40,887 bases of DNA from Clostridia bacterium (GTDB lineage: Bacteria > Bacillota > Clostridia > TANB77 > CAG-508): assembly GCA_017434295.1 (NCBI GenBank), contig JAFRFO010000097.1, positions 1-40,887 on the forward strand, read 5' to 3'. Under the pieces are notes generated by a model that ran no database searches, had not been told where the DNA came from, and was given only the letters and a program-made list of their open reading frames with translations. Within the stretch, counting starts at the first letter, position 1, and each line of letters starts with the position of its first letter. Of the stretch, positions 8,723 to 20,692 are shown piece by piece. Made by a program: the position numbers and the translations under genes.

Positions 8723-9550
8723 ATGGCGAGTTTAGATTATAGTTCACAATTAAAAAACTTAGTAAATGCTCAAAAGAAAGCACAAACTGCTGAACTTCAA
8801 AACACTAGAAACCAAGCACTAAGTAATTTACAAGCAGAACAACAACAAAATGCAGCAAATTATGCTACACAAAGAAGCACAGCAAATGCTCAAAATAGAT
8901 TAAGTGCAAGAAACTTCCAAGAATACCTAGCAAGTACAGGTAGAGCAAATAGTGGTTTGGCAGCACAAGCAAGTATGCAAAATTCAAATAACTTAAATAC
9001 AAGTTTAAATAACATATATAGTGCAGAGAACGCTGCAAATGCTGACATATTAAGACGTAGAACTGATGCTCAAAATGCTTATAACACAGGTTTAGCAGCA
9101 GCAAACGCTAATATTCAAGCAAATTATATTCAAGCATTACTAGATCAAAAAGCTAAGGCTTGGGAAAGAGCAATGCAAGAAAAAGAATATAAAGAAAATG
9201 TAAGACAATTCAATGAAAATTTAAAACTACAAAAACAACAATTACAACAACGTTTTAGTAGTGGTAGTGGAGGAGGCAGAACCTACAGAAGTGGAGGTTC
9301 AAAAAAACAAACTAAAGAGATTGATTTTAAAGATTCACCAGTACAAGGATATACTGCTGGTATAGGTTCATACTCAGGTTTAACAACAACAAAAAATAAC
9401 AATAAAGGAAATAAAACAAAAAAAGGTTTTTCATTTAGTATCAATGATTCTAAATTCAAAAACAATAAGAAAAACAACCCAACAGGATTAAAAGCAAATA
9501 AACAACAATTAGCATTAGTGGACGCAAAGAAAAAGAAAAAGAAAAAGTAA
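8723..9550 (+). CDS. Internal virion or ejection protein (Gln/Ala/Asn-rich)
   Basis: This 275-residue protein is almost entirely helical from 1-180, very rich in Ala, Asn and Gln (AEQQQNAANYATQRSTANAQ). It then has a Gly/Ser hinge (SSGSGGGRTYRSGG) and a basic lysine-rich tail ending in eight lysines. Position before the 1,791-residue protein and composition resemble the small ejection proteins of podoviruses that enter the host with the DNA. The basic tail suits DNA binding. Function is inferred. Confidence 0.6.
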   Translation: MASLDYSSQLKNLVNAQKKAQTAELQNTRNQALSNLQAEQQQNAANYATQRSTANAQNRLSARNFQEYLASTGRANSGLAAQASMQNSNNLNTSLNNIYSAENAANADILRRRTDAQNAYNTGLAAANANIQANYIQALLDQKAKAWERAMQEKEYKENVRQFNENLKLQKQQLQQRFSSGSGGGRTYRSGGSKKQTKEIDFKDSPVQGYTAGIGSYSGLTTTKNNNKGNKTKKGFSFSINDSKFKNNKKNNPTGLKANKQQLALVDAKKKKKKK

Positions 9551-9564
9551 AGGTGGTGTGTTAA

Positions 9565-12500
9565 ATGGCAATAAAAGAACTTGCGTTGATTACTGAAAAG
9601 AATAGACGCAAGAAGAAAAAAGAAGAAACACCAACAATATCAAAACCAACAAAAGAAGTTGTTAAAAATAAAAAAGGTACAACTCATATAAATAGAAGTA
9701 CAATAAGTACAAAACCAACAGTTGAAAAAAGTACTCAAAACCGTGTTTTAACAAATAAAGAACGTTTAACCAGTAAACCTACTATAAACAATGCAAACAG
9801 TAGTATAAAGACAGTAAAAAGTACTGTAAAAGCAAAATCAAAACCAAGGTATGAAACTAAAACGTTTGATATTTATGAACGTGGTGGCAGATACTACTAT
9901 CAAGATGGTAAAAAAGAAAAAGAGATTGACCAAAATTTTGTACAAGATGCTATAAAAAATAAAAGAAAAGGAGTTATAGGTAGTTATGACTCAAAGGGCA
10001 ATTTAAGAACTGCTAATGAAAAAGGAAATGTAAAAGCAAAAGAGAAAAACATATTAAAAAAAGCAGAACGTGTAGCAAAAGGTGCATGGGTAGGAACTCA
10101 AAAAGGATTTGCAAGTATAGCAGATGCAGCTATGCAAGAAACACGCAATGACTTGCAAAAAGGTGAAAAAATAGATAACTACAAAGATTTAACTAAAAAT
10201 GAAATAAAAGCATTAGCACACTCATTAAATCCTTTTGCAAGTAGACAAGCAGCAAGTAAAGAAGCACAAAAAAACATCAAAAAAATATGGAAAGATGAAA
10301 ACAAAAACATACTTCAAAAAATAACTGGAACAGGGCTTGAAGCTGTACAAGCAGGAACTATGGGTGATATTTATGGTTTAAAAGAATCTGTAAGAGGTTT
10401 AGGTGCAGTAGACCATAAAGCAGATGAAAAAGTCGAAAAAATACAAAAAAAGATAGATGAACCAATTAACAAAAGAATAGAGAAGCTAGAAAAAGAAGGC
10501 GAAAGATACGATAAATTAACAAACACTTTAACTAAATGGAATCAAATTGTAGGTAACATGGCTCCCGGTATAGCTGCAAGTGCAGTAACAAAAAATCCAA
10601 ACCTTGCTATAGCAACAATGGCATTAGGTGCTAAAGGACAAGCAACAGAAAGAGCATTAGCACAAGGTGCTGATTTAGATACAGCAACAAAGATGGGAAC
10701 TGCTGGAGCTTGGATAGAAGCAGGAACTGAAAAAATTACTGGAGGTGCAAAAATCTTTGGTGGTGGAGCTATAGATGATATTTTCGGAAACCTAATCAAT
10801 TCTAAAGTTAAAAATAAAGGATTAAACTTCATTGCTAAACAAGGATATGGACTACTTGGAGAAACTTTTGAAGAAGTGCTTTCTGATTTAGCAGGAGTTA
10901 TGATAGACAAAGGTACAATAAATCCTAAAGCAAAATATACTTTAGATGATTTCTTAGAAACTGCAAAAGACACTTTTGGTTCTACGTTCATACTTAATTT
11001 ATTAACAGGTGGTTATGGTGGTAAAGCATATAACAACAATATTCAAGAAATGCAAAACTATGAAAACCAAATAAATGAAATAGAACAACAAAGACAGGCA
11101 GGTCAAATAGAACCTAAAGAAGCAAATGAACTTTTAGAAGAAGTAAAAGACGGTACATACCAACAAAACCGTAATTTAGAACAAATTGCTTCAGAACAAT
11201 CTCAAGCAATAGAACAAGCTCTACAAAACGGACAAATAAGTCAAGCGGATGCAAATCAAGAGTATGAAGCATTAAATAACACATTAGTAAGTGAAAGAGA
11301 AAGAATAAACCAAAATCAAGTCGAAACACAGGCACAAAGCAACGAAACAGCACAAGGTAATGCAATTACACAAGAAACTCAAAATGAAGCTCAAAACGAG
11401 CAAAATAAAGGTACTCAAGAGAGTACTTTTAATAATGAGCAAAAACAAAAACAATTCGATATTATTCAAAATAACAATCCTATGCAAAATGATGTTAATA
11501 CAGGCATAAGAAATGTAGAGGATATAAAAACACTTGAAGAAACATTACAAGATAGTGATTGGGCTGAATATGATGAATTTAATCCTGATTTAACTAAAAA
11601 AGATATACAAGATGCTATAGAAAAAGGAACTATAACAGTATATAGTTCTTATCCAATAGAACAAGGTATCTTTGTATCACCTTCTAAGATGGAAGCAGAA
11701 AGTTATTCGGGAGATGGAAAAATATATTCTAAAGAAGTTCCAATTCAAGATATAGCTTGGATAGATCCTACACAAGGGCAATATGCTAAAGTTGACAACA
11801 TACCAGCAAAAACATCTGAAAATGTAATATCAGAACAAACTAAACCAACTGAGAACGTACAACAAACTGAAACACAAGAAGTTCAAAATGAACCTACTCA
11901 AGAAGAAACACAACAAGAATCAAAAGGCCCTGAAATTCTTGATAAGATGCCAAAAGAAAAAAATCCTACAATTAAATCAGTAAAGAAAGCAATAGATAGT
12001 TTCAGAAAAGAAATAACAGACATGTTTGCTCCTATATATGATTTAGCATACAAAAAGACAGGAAACAAAAATTTATATTATACAGCAGATAGAATATTAA
12101 GTTCAGATGGAAGAGCTCAAGTGGATTTGGGAACTAATCAGGTAGATTTAAACGGAAAACCATATACAAACTTTACTGATGAACAAGGTAATAAAGTTGC
12201 TATGGGATTTGAAACTGCTTATGATTTATATGGCAAAATACCTGATAAAGCGAAAAATGAGTTTTTAGTAAATCAACTTAACATGGATAGATTAAATCAA
12301 GGCGTAGAACAATTTGAAGGAATCACTTATCAAGATTCACAAAACACAATAAATGAATTAAAACAACAATATCCTGATATTGAAAAGTGGTCTGAAAATA
12401 TTTATCAATACTATAGAAACTTACAACAAAAAATGGTTGATAATGGAAGAATACCTCAAGAACTTGCAGATGAGTGGCAAAAGACAACACCACATTATGT

Positions 12501-14940
12501 ACATATTCAAAGACAAGTTAATAACCAAGGTAATACAGGAGTAAGTGTTAAAAACGGAAAAGTTGATTCTGATAATTTAATAAGAAAAGTTAAAGGTGGA
12601 GATTATGCAATTCTACCAATTAAAGATACAACAGCAAAATTCACTCAAAACGCATCAAGAGCATTTGCCTTTAATGATTTCGGTAAAGAATATGCAAGAA
12701 CTATAGGAACAGATGCTAGAGGAGAAAATGTTGATAACAATACAAATATAGATGAAATTTTTGGATTTGAACCTGAATTTGTAAATACAGATGGCAAAGG
12801 CACTTATACATTGAAAATATATGAAAATGGTATGCCTGTAGAAATACCTATAAGTGAAGATGTTTACAATGCTTTAAGTCCAAAAACTATTCCAAGAGTA
12901 GGAGTTTTAGCAGAAGCAACAAATCTATATAAGGACTTACTAACTAACAAAAACCCATTCTTTGGATTTTTAAGAAACCCTATAAAAGATGCTGGGGATA
13001 TGTTCTTATATTCTAAACACCCATTACGTAAATCTTTAGCAACTTATGGTAAATTGTTTACAGGAAGAACAGCATTAAAAGATAGAGTTATGACAAAAGA
13101 TGGAGTAACAGCACAAGATATAGTTGATTTATATCATAATACAGGAAACGCAGTTCACTCTATCTATAAAAACGGACAATTTGAAAGTAATAAAGGTAAT
13201 ATTAGAAAAGGCATGGATAAAGCGTTATCACCCATTGAAAAAGGTAATGACTTTATGGAATCAATGCCTAGAATTACTGAATTTTGGAATACTATTCAAG
13301 CAGAAGGATACACAATAAAAGACGGTGAATTAGTAGCACAAAAAGGTAAAACACCTAAGAAAACACCATCACAAGTAATAGCAGAAGCAAGTTATAATGC
13401 AGCCGATGTAACTGTAAACTTCAAACGTGGTGGTAGAACTTCAAAAGCAATAAGTCAAAATGGTGGAATATTCTTCAATCCATCAGTACAAGGTGCTTCT
13501 AAATTTGTAAGAAACGTAACTGAAGCATATAGTGATGCAAAGTCAGGAGATTTAACAGCAGCTAAGAGATTAGTATTAAGAGCAGCAGGATTAGGAGTTG
13601 CTCCAGCATTATTAAGTGCAGCTATGTATGGAGATGACGATGACTACAAAGATATACAAGATTATCAAAAAGACCAATACTACTTAATAAAAGCAGGAGA
13701 TGGCAAATGGATAAGAATACCGAAAGGACGTGCTATCAGTTTGTTTGAATCTGCAACAAGACGTGGTATAGATAAGGCACAAGGTGGAAAATTTGGTGCT
13801 AAAGATTACGGACAATTAGTATTAAATCAAATTGCTCCAAATAACCCATTAGATAATAACATTTTATCTCCAATAACATCAGCAATAACTAATAAATCAT
13901 GGAGTGGAAATAAAATTGTTAGTGATTCTATGGCAAAAAGACCAGTAGAAGAGCAATTTAATGAGAAAACTGATGAACTTAGTAAAAAACTAGGAAAACA
14001 ATTAGGTATTTCACCTATGAAAATCAACTATGTAATAGACCAATATTCAGGAGTATTAGGAGATTTGATATTACCACAAATAACACCAAGGTCATCTAAC
14101 GGTTCTAGTAATCCAGTAATAAACATATTAAAAGACAACTATTCGTTTGATGCTGCTAATAGTAATAAGAGTGTAGGAAACTTTTATGAAACTAAAAACA
14201 AATTACAAACAAAGGCAAGAGGAACTAATGCAACTGATAAAGATAAGTTACAAAGCAAATATTTAGGAACAAAGGCACAAGACATGTATGCTTTATATAC
14301 TAAAAAACAAGAAATTCAAATGGATAAAAACTTATCTAAAAAAGAAAAATATGAACAAGCGTTAGAAGTTCAAAAAGAAATTAATAAAATGGCAAAGAAA
14401 GCTACTGAAAATGCAAAAGACATAAAAATAGGTAAAAACACAGCAACAGTAGGAAATGCTCTTTATTATAAAGGTACTGACGGAGATTGGCATAAAGAAA
14501 GTGAAAAGACAACCGAAAAAAGAAAGGAATTAGGTTTATCTCCTGAAAAGTATTATTACTACAAAAATGAAGAATCATTTACAACACCTGATGGATATAC
14601 AAAATCAATAGTAGGTGGTAAAAATGCTAAAAGAAATGTGGCTATAGTAGATGCTTTTAACTTTGATACTAGCGACTATTTAGAATATACATATAAACTA
14701 AGTCAAATAAAAGGTAAAAAGAACTCTAAAGGTTATACAATTAGGGGAACTAGACAACCAAAAGTTTTAAAATACATAAATAGTTTACCTATTTCAGCAG
14801 CACAAAAAGCATATTTATATAAAACACAATATAGTTCATATAAAGGTTATGATGGTCAATTTGTAAATACAATCGAAAAATCAAATTTAAGTAGTAAAGA
14901 AAAACAAGAAATATATTCTTACTTAAAGTTAGGAAGGTGA
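9565..14940 (+). CDS. Giant internal virion protein (large polyvalent protein)
   Basis: At 1,791 residues this is the longest gene. The first 110 residues are basic and low-complexity. Around 310-420 is a Gly/Ala-rich amphipathic stretch (GNMAPGIAASAV, IATMALGAKGQA) that could insert in membrane. A long Gln/Glu/Asn-rich linker covers about 490-800. From about 1270 comes RGGRTSKAISQNGGIFFNPS and GLGVAPALLSAAMYGDD, a pattern I associate with the large-polyvalent-protein domain class found in phage ejection proteins. The C-terminus is Lys/Tyr-rich. It would be packed inside the head or tail and delivered at infection, perhaps forming the trans-envelope channel. No catalytic lysozyme motif is seen. 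Confidence 0.7.
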   Translation: MAIKELALITEKNRRKKKKEETPTISKPTKEVVKNKKGTTHINRSTISTKPTVEKSTQNRVLTNKERLTSKPTINNANSSIKTVKSTVKAKSKPRYETKTFDIYERGGRYYYQDGKKEKEIDQNFVQDAIKNKRKGVIGSYDSKGNLRTANEKGNVKAKEKNILKKAERVAKGAWVGTQKGFASIADAAMQETRNDLQKGEKIDNYKDLTKNEIKALAHSLNPFASRQAASKEAQKNIKKIWKDENKNILQKITGTGLEAVQAGTMGDIYGLKESVRGLGAVDHKADEKVEKIQKKIDEPINKRIEKLEKEGERYDKLTNTLTKWNQIVGNMAPGIAASAVTKNPNLAIATMALGAKGQATERALAQGADLDTATKMGTAGAWIEAGTEKITGGAKIFGGGAIDDIFGNLINSKVKNKGLNFIAKQGYGLLGETFEEVLSDLAGVMIDKGTINPKAKYTLDDFLETAKDTFGSTFILNLLTGGYGGKAYNNNIQEMQNYENQINEIEQQRQAGQIEPKEANELLEEVKDGTYQQNRNLEQIASEQSQAIEQALQNGQISQADANQEYEALNNTLVSERERINQNQVETQAQSNETAQGNAITQETQNEAQNEQNKGTQESTFNNEQKQKQFDIIQNNNPMQNDVNTGIRNVEDIKTLEETLQDSDWAEYDEFNPDLTKKDIQDAIEKGTITVYSSYPIEQGIFVSPSKMEAESYSGDGKIYSKEVPIQDIAWIDPTQGQYAKVDNIPAKTSENVISEQTKPTENVQQTETQEVQNEPTQEETQQESKGPEILDKMPKEKNPTIKSVKKAIDSFRKEITDMFAPIYDLAYKKTGNKNLYYTADRILSSDGRAQVDLGTNQVDLNGKPYTNFTDEQGNKVAMGFETAYDLYGKIPDKAKNEFLVNQLNMDRLNQGVEQFEGITYQDSQNTINELKQQYPDIEKWSENIYQYYRNLQQKMVDNGRIPQELADEWQKTTPHYVHIQRQVNNQGNTGVSVKNGKVDSDNLIRKVKGGDYAILPIKDTTAKFTQNASRAFAFNDFGKEYARTIGTDARGENVDNNTNIDEIFGFEPEFVNTDGKGTYTLKIYENGMPVEIPISEDVYNALSPKTIPRVGVLAEATNLYKDLLTNKNPFFGFLRNPIKDAGDMFLYSKHPLRKSLATYGKLFTGRTALKDRVMTKDGVTAQDIVDLYHNTGNAVHSIYKNGQFESNKGNIRKGMDKALSPIEKGNDFMESMPRITEFWNTIQAEGYTIKDGELVAQKGKTPKKTPSQVIAEASYNAADVTVNFKRGGRTSKAISQNGGIFFNPSVQGASKFVRNVTEAYSDAKSGDLTAAKRLVLRAAGLGVAPALLSAAMYGDDDDYKDIQDYQKDQYYLIKAGDGKWIRIPKGRAISLFESATRRGIDKAQGGKFGAKDYGQLVLNQIAPNNPLDNNILSPITSAITNKSWSGNKIVSDSMAKRPVEEQFNEKTDELSKKLGKQLGISPMKINYVIDQYSGVLGDLILPQITPRSSNGSSNPVINILKDNYSFDAANSNKSVGNFYETKNKLQTKARGTNATDKDKLQSKYLGTKAQDMYALYTKKQEIQMDKNLSKKEKYEQALEVQKEINKMAKKATENAKDIKIGKNTATVGNALYYKGTDGDWHKESEKTTEKRKELGLSPEKYYYYKNEESFTTPDGYTKSIVGGKNAKRNVAIVDAFNFDTSDYLEYTYKLSQIKGKKNSKGYTIRGTRQPKVLKYINSLPISAAQKAYLYKTQYSSYKGYDGQFVNTIEKSNLSSKEKQEIYSYLKLGR

Positions 14941-14944
14941 TTAA

Positions 14945-15325
14945 ATGATAAAATTTAATAATCAAACATTAGATGCAGAAATGGTACTAGGTGATACTGG
15001 TACCTTTTCTCTTACACCTAAGTTAGATGGTAATACTTATCTTACTACTGGAGATACAGTATATTTCACAGTTAAGCCAAGAAAAAAGGTAGTAGATCCA
15101 GCAACGGGAAACTTAGTTCCTGCTGAACCTATAACGCCTTTGTCAAAGTCAATAACCGAATTTGAAAATGGAACTGTAACTATACCTATAAATTCTAGCG
15201 ATACATCTAATTTAGATGCAGGAACATATATCTATGATATACAAGTAGTAAGAGGAGATGGCACAGTAGATACACTTACTCCAAATGGACAAGCATATTT
15301 TACTTTGAAAAAAGGGGTGAAGTAG
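14945..15325 (+). CDS. BppU-like tail or baseplate protein
   Basis: This 126-residue beta-rich protein contains LGDTGTFSLTPKLDG, GDTVYFTVKP and LDAGTYIYDIQVVR. This matches the N-terminal domain style of lactococcal BppU baseplate upper proteins, which anchor receptor-binding proteins. It directly precedes the fibre genes and ends two bases before the next start, so the three are probably co-translated and assembled together. Confidence 0.7.
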   Translation: MIKFNNQTLDAEMVLGDTGTFSLTPKLDGNTYLTTGDTVYFTVKPRKKVVDPATGNLVPAEPITPLSKSITEFENGTVTIPINSSDTSNLDAGTYIYDIQVVRGDGTVDTLTPNGQAYFTLKKGVK

Positions 15326-17188
<1,863 letters not shown>

Positions 17189-17198
17189 GAGGTGCTTT

Positions 17199-20156
17199 AT
17201 GAGTAAATTTTTAGATGAAGAAGGTTTAAAATATTATGAAACAACAGTAAAAGCGAGACTTCAAAATAAACAAGATAAATTACAAAGTGGAGAAAACATA
17301 AAAACTATCAACAACGAATCACTACTAGGTAGTGGAAATATAAATATATCAAGTGGTGGCACAGCAACAGATGTAAGAATCAATGGTACATCAATAACTT
17401 CAAACGATGTAGCAGATATTCAAACTCAGGGAACATACAACTCAAGCACAAACAAAATTGCTACAATGAGTGATATACCAACAGTACCTACAGTAGGAAA
17501 TGCCAAAACATATTATGGTACATCAACTACTGGAGCAACAACAGCAGCAAAAACAGTAACTTGTAGTGGATTTACACTTGAAACTGGAGCAACAATATTT
17601 GTTAAATTTACTAATGCTAATACTTACAATGGAACTGCAACTTTAAATGTAAATAGTACAGGAGCAAAAACAATATGTAGTGTAGGAACTACTGAAACAA
17701 CTAGATATTACTGGAAAGCAGGAGAAGTAGTAGGTTTTGTATATGATGGTACAAACTATGTAATGATAGAAAAAGCCCCAGCAACAACAACATATTATGG
17801 AATTACTAAATTAAGTTCATCAACAACAAGTACATCTGAAGCACTAGCAGCCACACCAAAAGCAGTAAAAACTGCTTATGACCTAGCAGATAGTAAACAA
17901 GATGAAATAACATCTACAAATAAGTTAGATTATTCATTGATAGATAATACGCCTACAATTCCTACCAAAGTATCAGACCTTACTAATGATACAGGATTTA
18001 TAACAAACACAGTAAATAACTTAACAAATTACTATACTACTTCAAACACTTATACAAAGAGCGAAGTAGATACATTAATAGGTGCTATAAGTACATTAAA
18101 TATACAAGTAGTTCAATCGTTGCCTTCAACAGGTTCAACAACAACTATTTACTTAGTACCAAAAACAGCATCTACAAACGATGCTTATGATGAGTATATT
18201 TATGTCAATAATAGTTGGGAACATATAGGTTCAACTGAAGTAGACTTATCTAACTATTACAATAAATCTCAAGTAGATACACTATTAAATGATAAAGCAG
18301 ACACAAGCGATATACCTACTAAAGTATCAGACTTACAAAATGACTCAGGATATATCAGTTCTTATACTGAAACTGACCCTACAGTACCTAGTTATGTTAA
18401 GTCTATCACTCAAGCAAATATAACAAGTTGGAATAATAAATCAGACTTCTCAGGAAGTTATAACGACCTAACAAACAAACCAACTATTCCTGACTCTACT
18501 TCAGACTTAACAAACGATTCAGGATTTATAGATAATACCGTAAGTAACTTAACAAACTATACAACAACAACAGCATTACAAACGTTATTAGATGGAAAAA
18601 TGGATTGGACTGAGTTATCTAGTTCAACAGTTAGAATTTGGGATTTAGAACCTGGTGCATATAAGACTACAACTGCTGCTACATTATATTACAACGGTGC
18701 TTCAGGAAGTGGTTCTGAAAGAATCGGAAATGGTGCTTTGATATTTGTGTCCGAATCAGGAACAACAACAAAAGCATTCTATGTTTTAGCATCATATAGA
18801 GATGCAACAACACAAGTTTTATATTTCAATAATTATGTGGGATATACAAGTTCAACAGAAGGTTATTGTTATGAAAATCTACATACAGGAGATGTGGTTG
18901 ATAACTTAACTTCAACATTAGCATCTTCACCATTAAGTGCAAAACAAGGTAAAGCATTAAAAGATTTAATAGATGGACTTGCAACAGTTGCTTCTACAGG
19001 AGATTATGATGACTTAACTAATAAACCTACTATACCAACAGTACCAACAACAGTAAGTTCTTTCACAAATGATGCAGGTTATATAACAAGTTCTGCATTA
19101 AGTGGTTATGCAACAACAAGTGCTTTAGATGATGTTCAAGACCAAGTAGATGCAAATAGTGCGAATATAATATCAAACTCCAATAAAATTGGAACACTTG
19201 CTAACTTAACAACAACAGATAAAACAGACTTGGTAAGTGCTATAAACGAGGTAAATGGACCAATTATTGATATAGATGATGTTTTAGCAATAACAAGTCC
19301 ATCAGACACATTATTTGTTCAATTAACAGACTTATTAATATTGCAGCAACCATTTTATATAGATGATGGTAATGGGGTTAATCATTGTTGTAAAGTAATT
19401 TATGAGCAAGAAGAAGTTGGTACTTATGGTGAGGAATTAAGTTTTGTCTATGGTGATAATTATGATTTTTATATAGTTACTTTAATAACAGGAAGTGGTA
19501 ATACAGTAGCTGTAACAAAATCACCTTATTCAGTTACAAATGCAAAAATAAATGGTACAAGAGTATCAGATATATTAACAAACACAGCATACAATAGTTC
19601 ATCTAATAAATTAGCAACTATGAGTGATGTCTATGAAAAAATAGTTGATTATACATTTGAATCAGATTTAACAACTGTTTCGTTTGATAATTTGAATATT
19701 TTGCCAGGCGAAAAATACAAATTTAAAATAGTTGGGGCTGCCGTATCAAGTGCAAGTGATGTATATATGAGATTTAATGATGATGAAAGCACACAATATT
19801 TTCAATGTGGAACTTATATAAATGGAACTTTGACGGCAAATGGCAATCTAACGGAATCAAATGTATATAGGCAAGGTGAAACTGCATTTAGAATTGGAAA
19901 CTCATTAAGAACTCAATTAACAACGATAGAAGGTACTATTGAATTAAGATATAACATAACTAATAGTAGAAATTGTCCTTTCTTTACATGGCATGGTGAG
20001 TGTTTATGGAACGGACAACAATATGTTTCAGATATGGTAGGTATATACGGACAATCAAGTGTTGATTCGATTACAAAATTAACATTTTCTGGTCCAACAT
20101 TTAAAACAGGAACTAAAATTCAATTAATTAAAGTAAAAAATGAATTTACAATATAG
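17199..20156 (+). CDS. Large tail fibre, paralogue of the collagen-like fibre
   Basis: The start is ATG 17199, seven bases after AGGAGG, giving 985 residues. The N-terminus MSKFLDEEGLKYYETTVK is typical of modular gut-phage fibres. Repeats of TIPTKVSDLxNDTGFI, TKSEVDxLI and YNDLTNKPTIP recur at least three times, and a block at about 90-210 (ATLNVNSTGAKTI...FVYDGTNYVMI) matches one in the preceding fibre. The last 250 residues are unlike the repeats and probably form the receptor-binding tip. No intramolecular chaperone or depolymerase motif was recognised. Confidence 0.82.
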   Translation: MSKFLDEEGLKYYETTVKARLQNKQDKLQSGENIKTINNESLLGSGNINISSGGTATDVRINGTSITSNDVADIQTQGTYNSSTNKIATMSDIPTVPTVGNAKTYYGTSTTGATTAAKTVTCSGFTLETGATIFVKFTNANTYNGTATLNVNSTGAKTICSVGTTETTRYYWKAGEVVGFVYDGTNYVMIEKAPATTTYYGITKLSSSTTSTSEALAATPKAVKTAYDLADSKQDEITSTNKLDYSLIDNTPTIPTKVSDLTNDTGFITNTVNNLTNYYTTSNTYTKSEVDTLIGAISTLNIQVVQSLPSTGSTTTIYLVPKTASTNDAYDEYIYVNNSWEHIGSTEVDLSNYYNKSQVDTLLNDKADTSDIPTKVSDLQNDSGYISSYTETDPTVPSYVKSITQANITSWNNKSDFSGSYNDLTNKPTIPDSTSDLTNDSGFIDNTVSNLTNYTTTTALQTLLDGKMDWTELSSSTVRIWDLEPGAYKTTTAATLYYNGASGSGSERIGNGALIFVSESGTTTKAFYVLASYRDATTQVLYFNNYVGYTSSTEGYCYENLHTGDVVDNLTSTLASSPLSAKQGKALKDLIDGLATVASTGDYDDLTNKPTIPTVPTTVSSFTNDAGYITSSALSGYATTSALDDVQDQVDANSANIISNSNKIGTLANLTTTDKTDLVSAINEVNGPIIDIDDVLAITSPSDTLFVQLTDLLILQQPFYIDDGNGVNHCCKVIYEQEEVGTYGEELSFVYGDNYDFYIVTLITGSGNTVAVTKSPYSVTNAKINGTRVSDILTNTAYNSSSNKLATMSDVYEKIVDYTFESDLTTVSFDNLNILPGEKYKFKIVGAAVSSASDVYMRFNDDESTQYFQCGTYINGTLTANGNLTESNVYRQGETAFRIGNSLRTQLTTIEGTIELRYNITNSRNCPFFTWHGECLWNGQQYVSDMVGIYGQSSVDSITKLTFSGPTFKTGTKIQLIKVKNEFTI

Positions 20157-20170
20157 AAGGAGGCGATAAC

Positions 20171-20416
20171 ATGAATGAAATAATAGTAGCAGTAATATCA
20201 GGGCTATGTGTTGCAATACCTTCTATCTATACAACTTTAAAATCAAGCAAGGCAAATAACGAATTGTTTGAATATAAAATTGGAGAATTAAAAGAAGATG
20301 TGAAAATACTAAGCGATAAAGTACAAGCACATAATAACTTTGGTATAAGACTAACAAAAGTAGAAGAACATTTAAGTACATTAAAAGAAGAAATAAATGA
20401 TTTGAAAAGGAAGTGA
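20171..20416 (+). CDS. XhlA-like lysis accessory protein
   Basis: This 81-residue protein has an N-terminal transmembrane helix (about 3-20, IIVAVISGLCVAIPSIYTTL) and a coiled coil (about 30-80, LKEDVKILSDKV, LTKVEEHLSTLKEEINDLK). This layout and its location before a small holin and an amidase match hemolysin XhlA-type proteins that assist holin and endolysin in Gram-positive phages. Start follows AAGGAGGCGATAAC. Confidence 0.75.
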   Translation: MNEIIVAVISGLCVAIPSIYTTLKSSKANNELFEYKIGELKEDVKILSDKVQAHNNFGIRLTKVEEHLSTLKEEINDLKRK

Positions 20417-20420
20417 TTCA

Positions 20421-20597
20421 ATGAAAGAAAAACTTGCTAAATTGATTGATTTGAAGTCAATCGTAACATTATGTTTAACTGGACTGTTAATCTACGGATT
20501 GGTAGCAAATAAATTTGATGCAAATGACGTAATGACTATTATAGTAATGGTCTTTACGTTTTATTTTGCAAAGAAAGATAAGGAGGTAGATCAATGA
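20421..20597 (+). CDS. Small holin
   Basis: This 58-residue protein has two hydrophobic helices (about 14-30, VTLCLTGLLIYGLVANK, and 37-50, VMTIIVMVFTFYFA) separated by the short polar turn FDAND, and a charged C-terminus KKDKEVDQ. It sits between the XhlA-like gene and the endolysin. Such small two-helix proteins form the membrane lesions that release endolysin at lysis. The start follows AGGAAGTGATTCA. Confidence 0.75.
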   Translation: MKEKLAKLIDLKSIVTLCLTGLLIYGLVANKFDANDVMTIIVMVFTFYFAKKDKEVDQ

Positions 20598-20692
20598 CAA
20601 CCTTAACTGAAAAACAACTTAAAAAAGAGCAAAAAAAAGAAGAAACAGAAATAATGGAAGGCATCAACGAAGATGGAAAGGGTGAAGAATAA
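20594..20692 (+). CDS. Small charged protein of the lysis cassette
   Basis: A 32-residue reading frame overlaps the holin stop (ATGA) and ends in TAATG with the amidase start. It has a strong site AAGGAGGTAGATC. The product is almost all Lys, Glu and Gln and probably helical. Function is unknown. It may chiefly couple translation from holin to endolysin. Confidence 0.55.
   Translation: MTTLTEKQLKKEQKKEETEIMEGINEDGKGEE

Noticed and set aside
10542..10991. 149-codon minus-strand open frame inside the giant virion protein gene
   Set aside because: No start site context, and the product is hydrophobic and Ala/Pro/Ser-biased, as expected from the antisense of a Gly/Ala/Lys-rich region.
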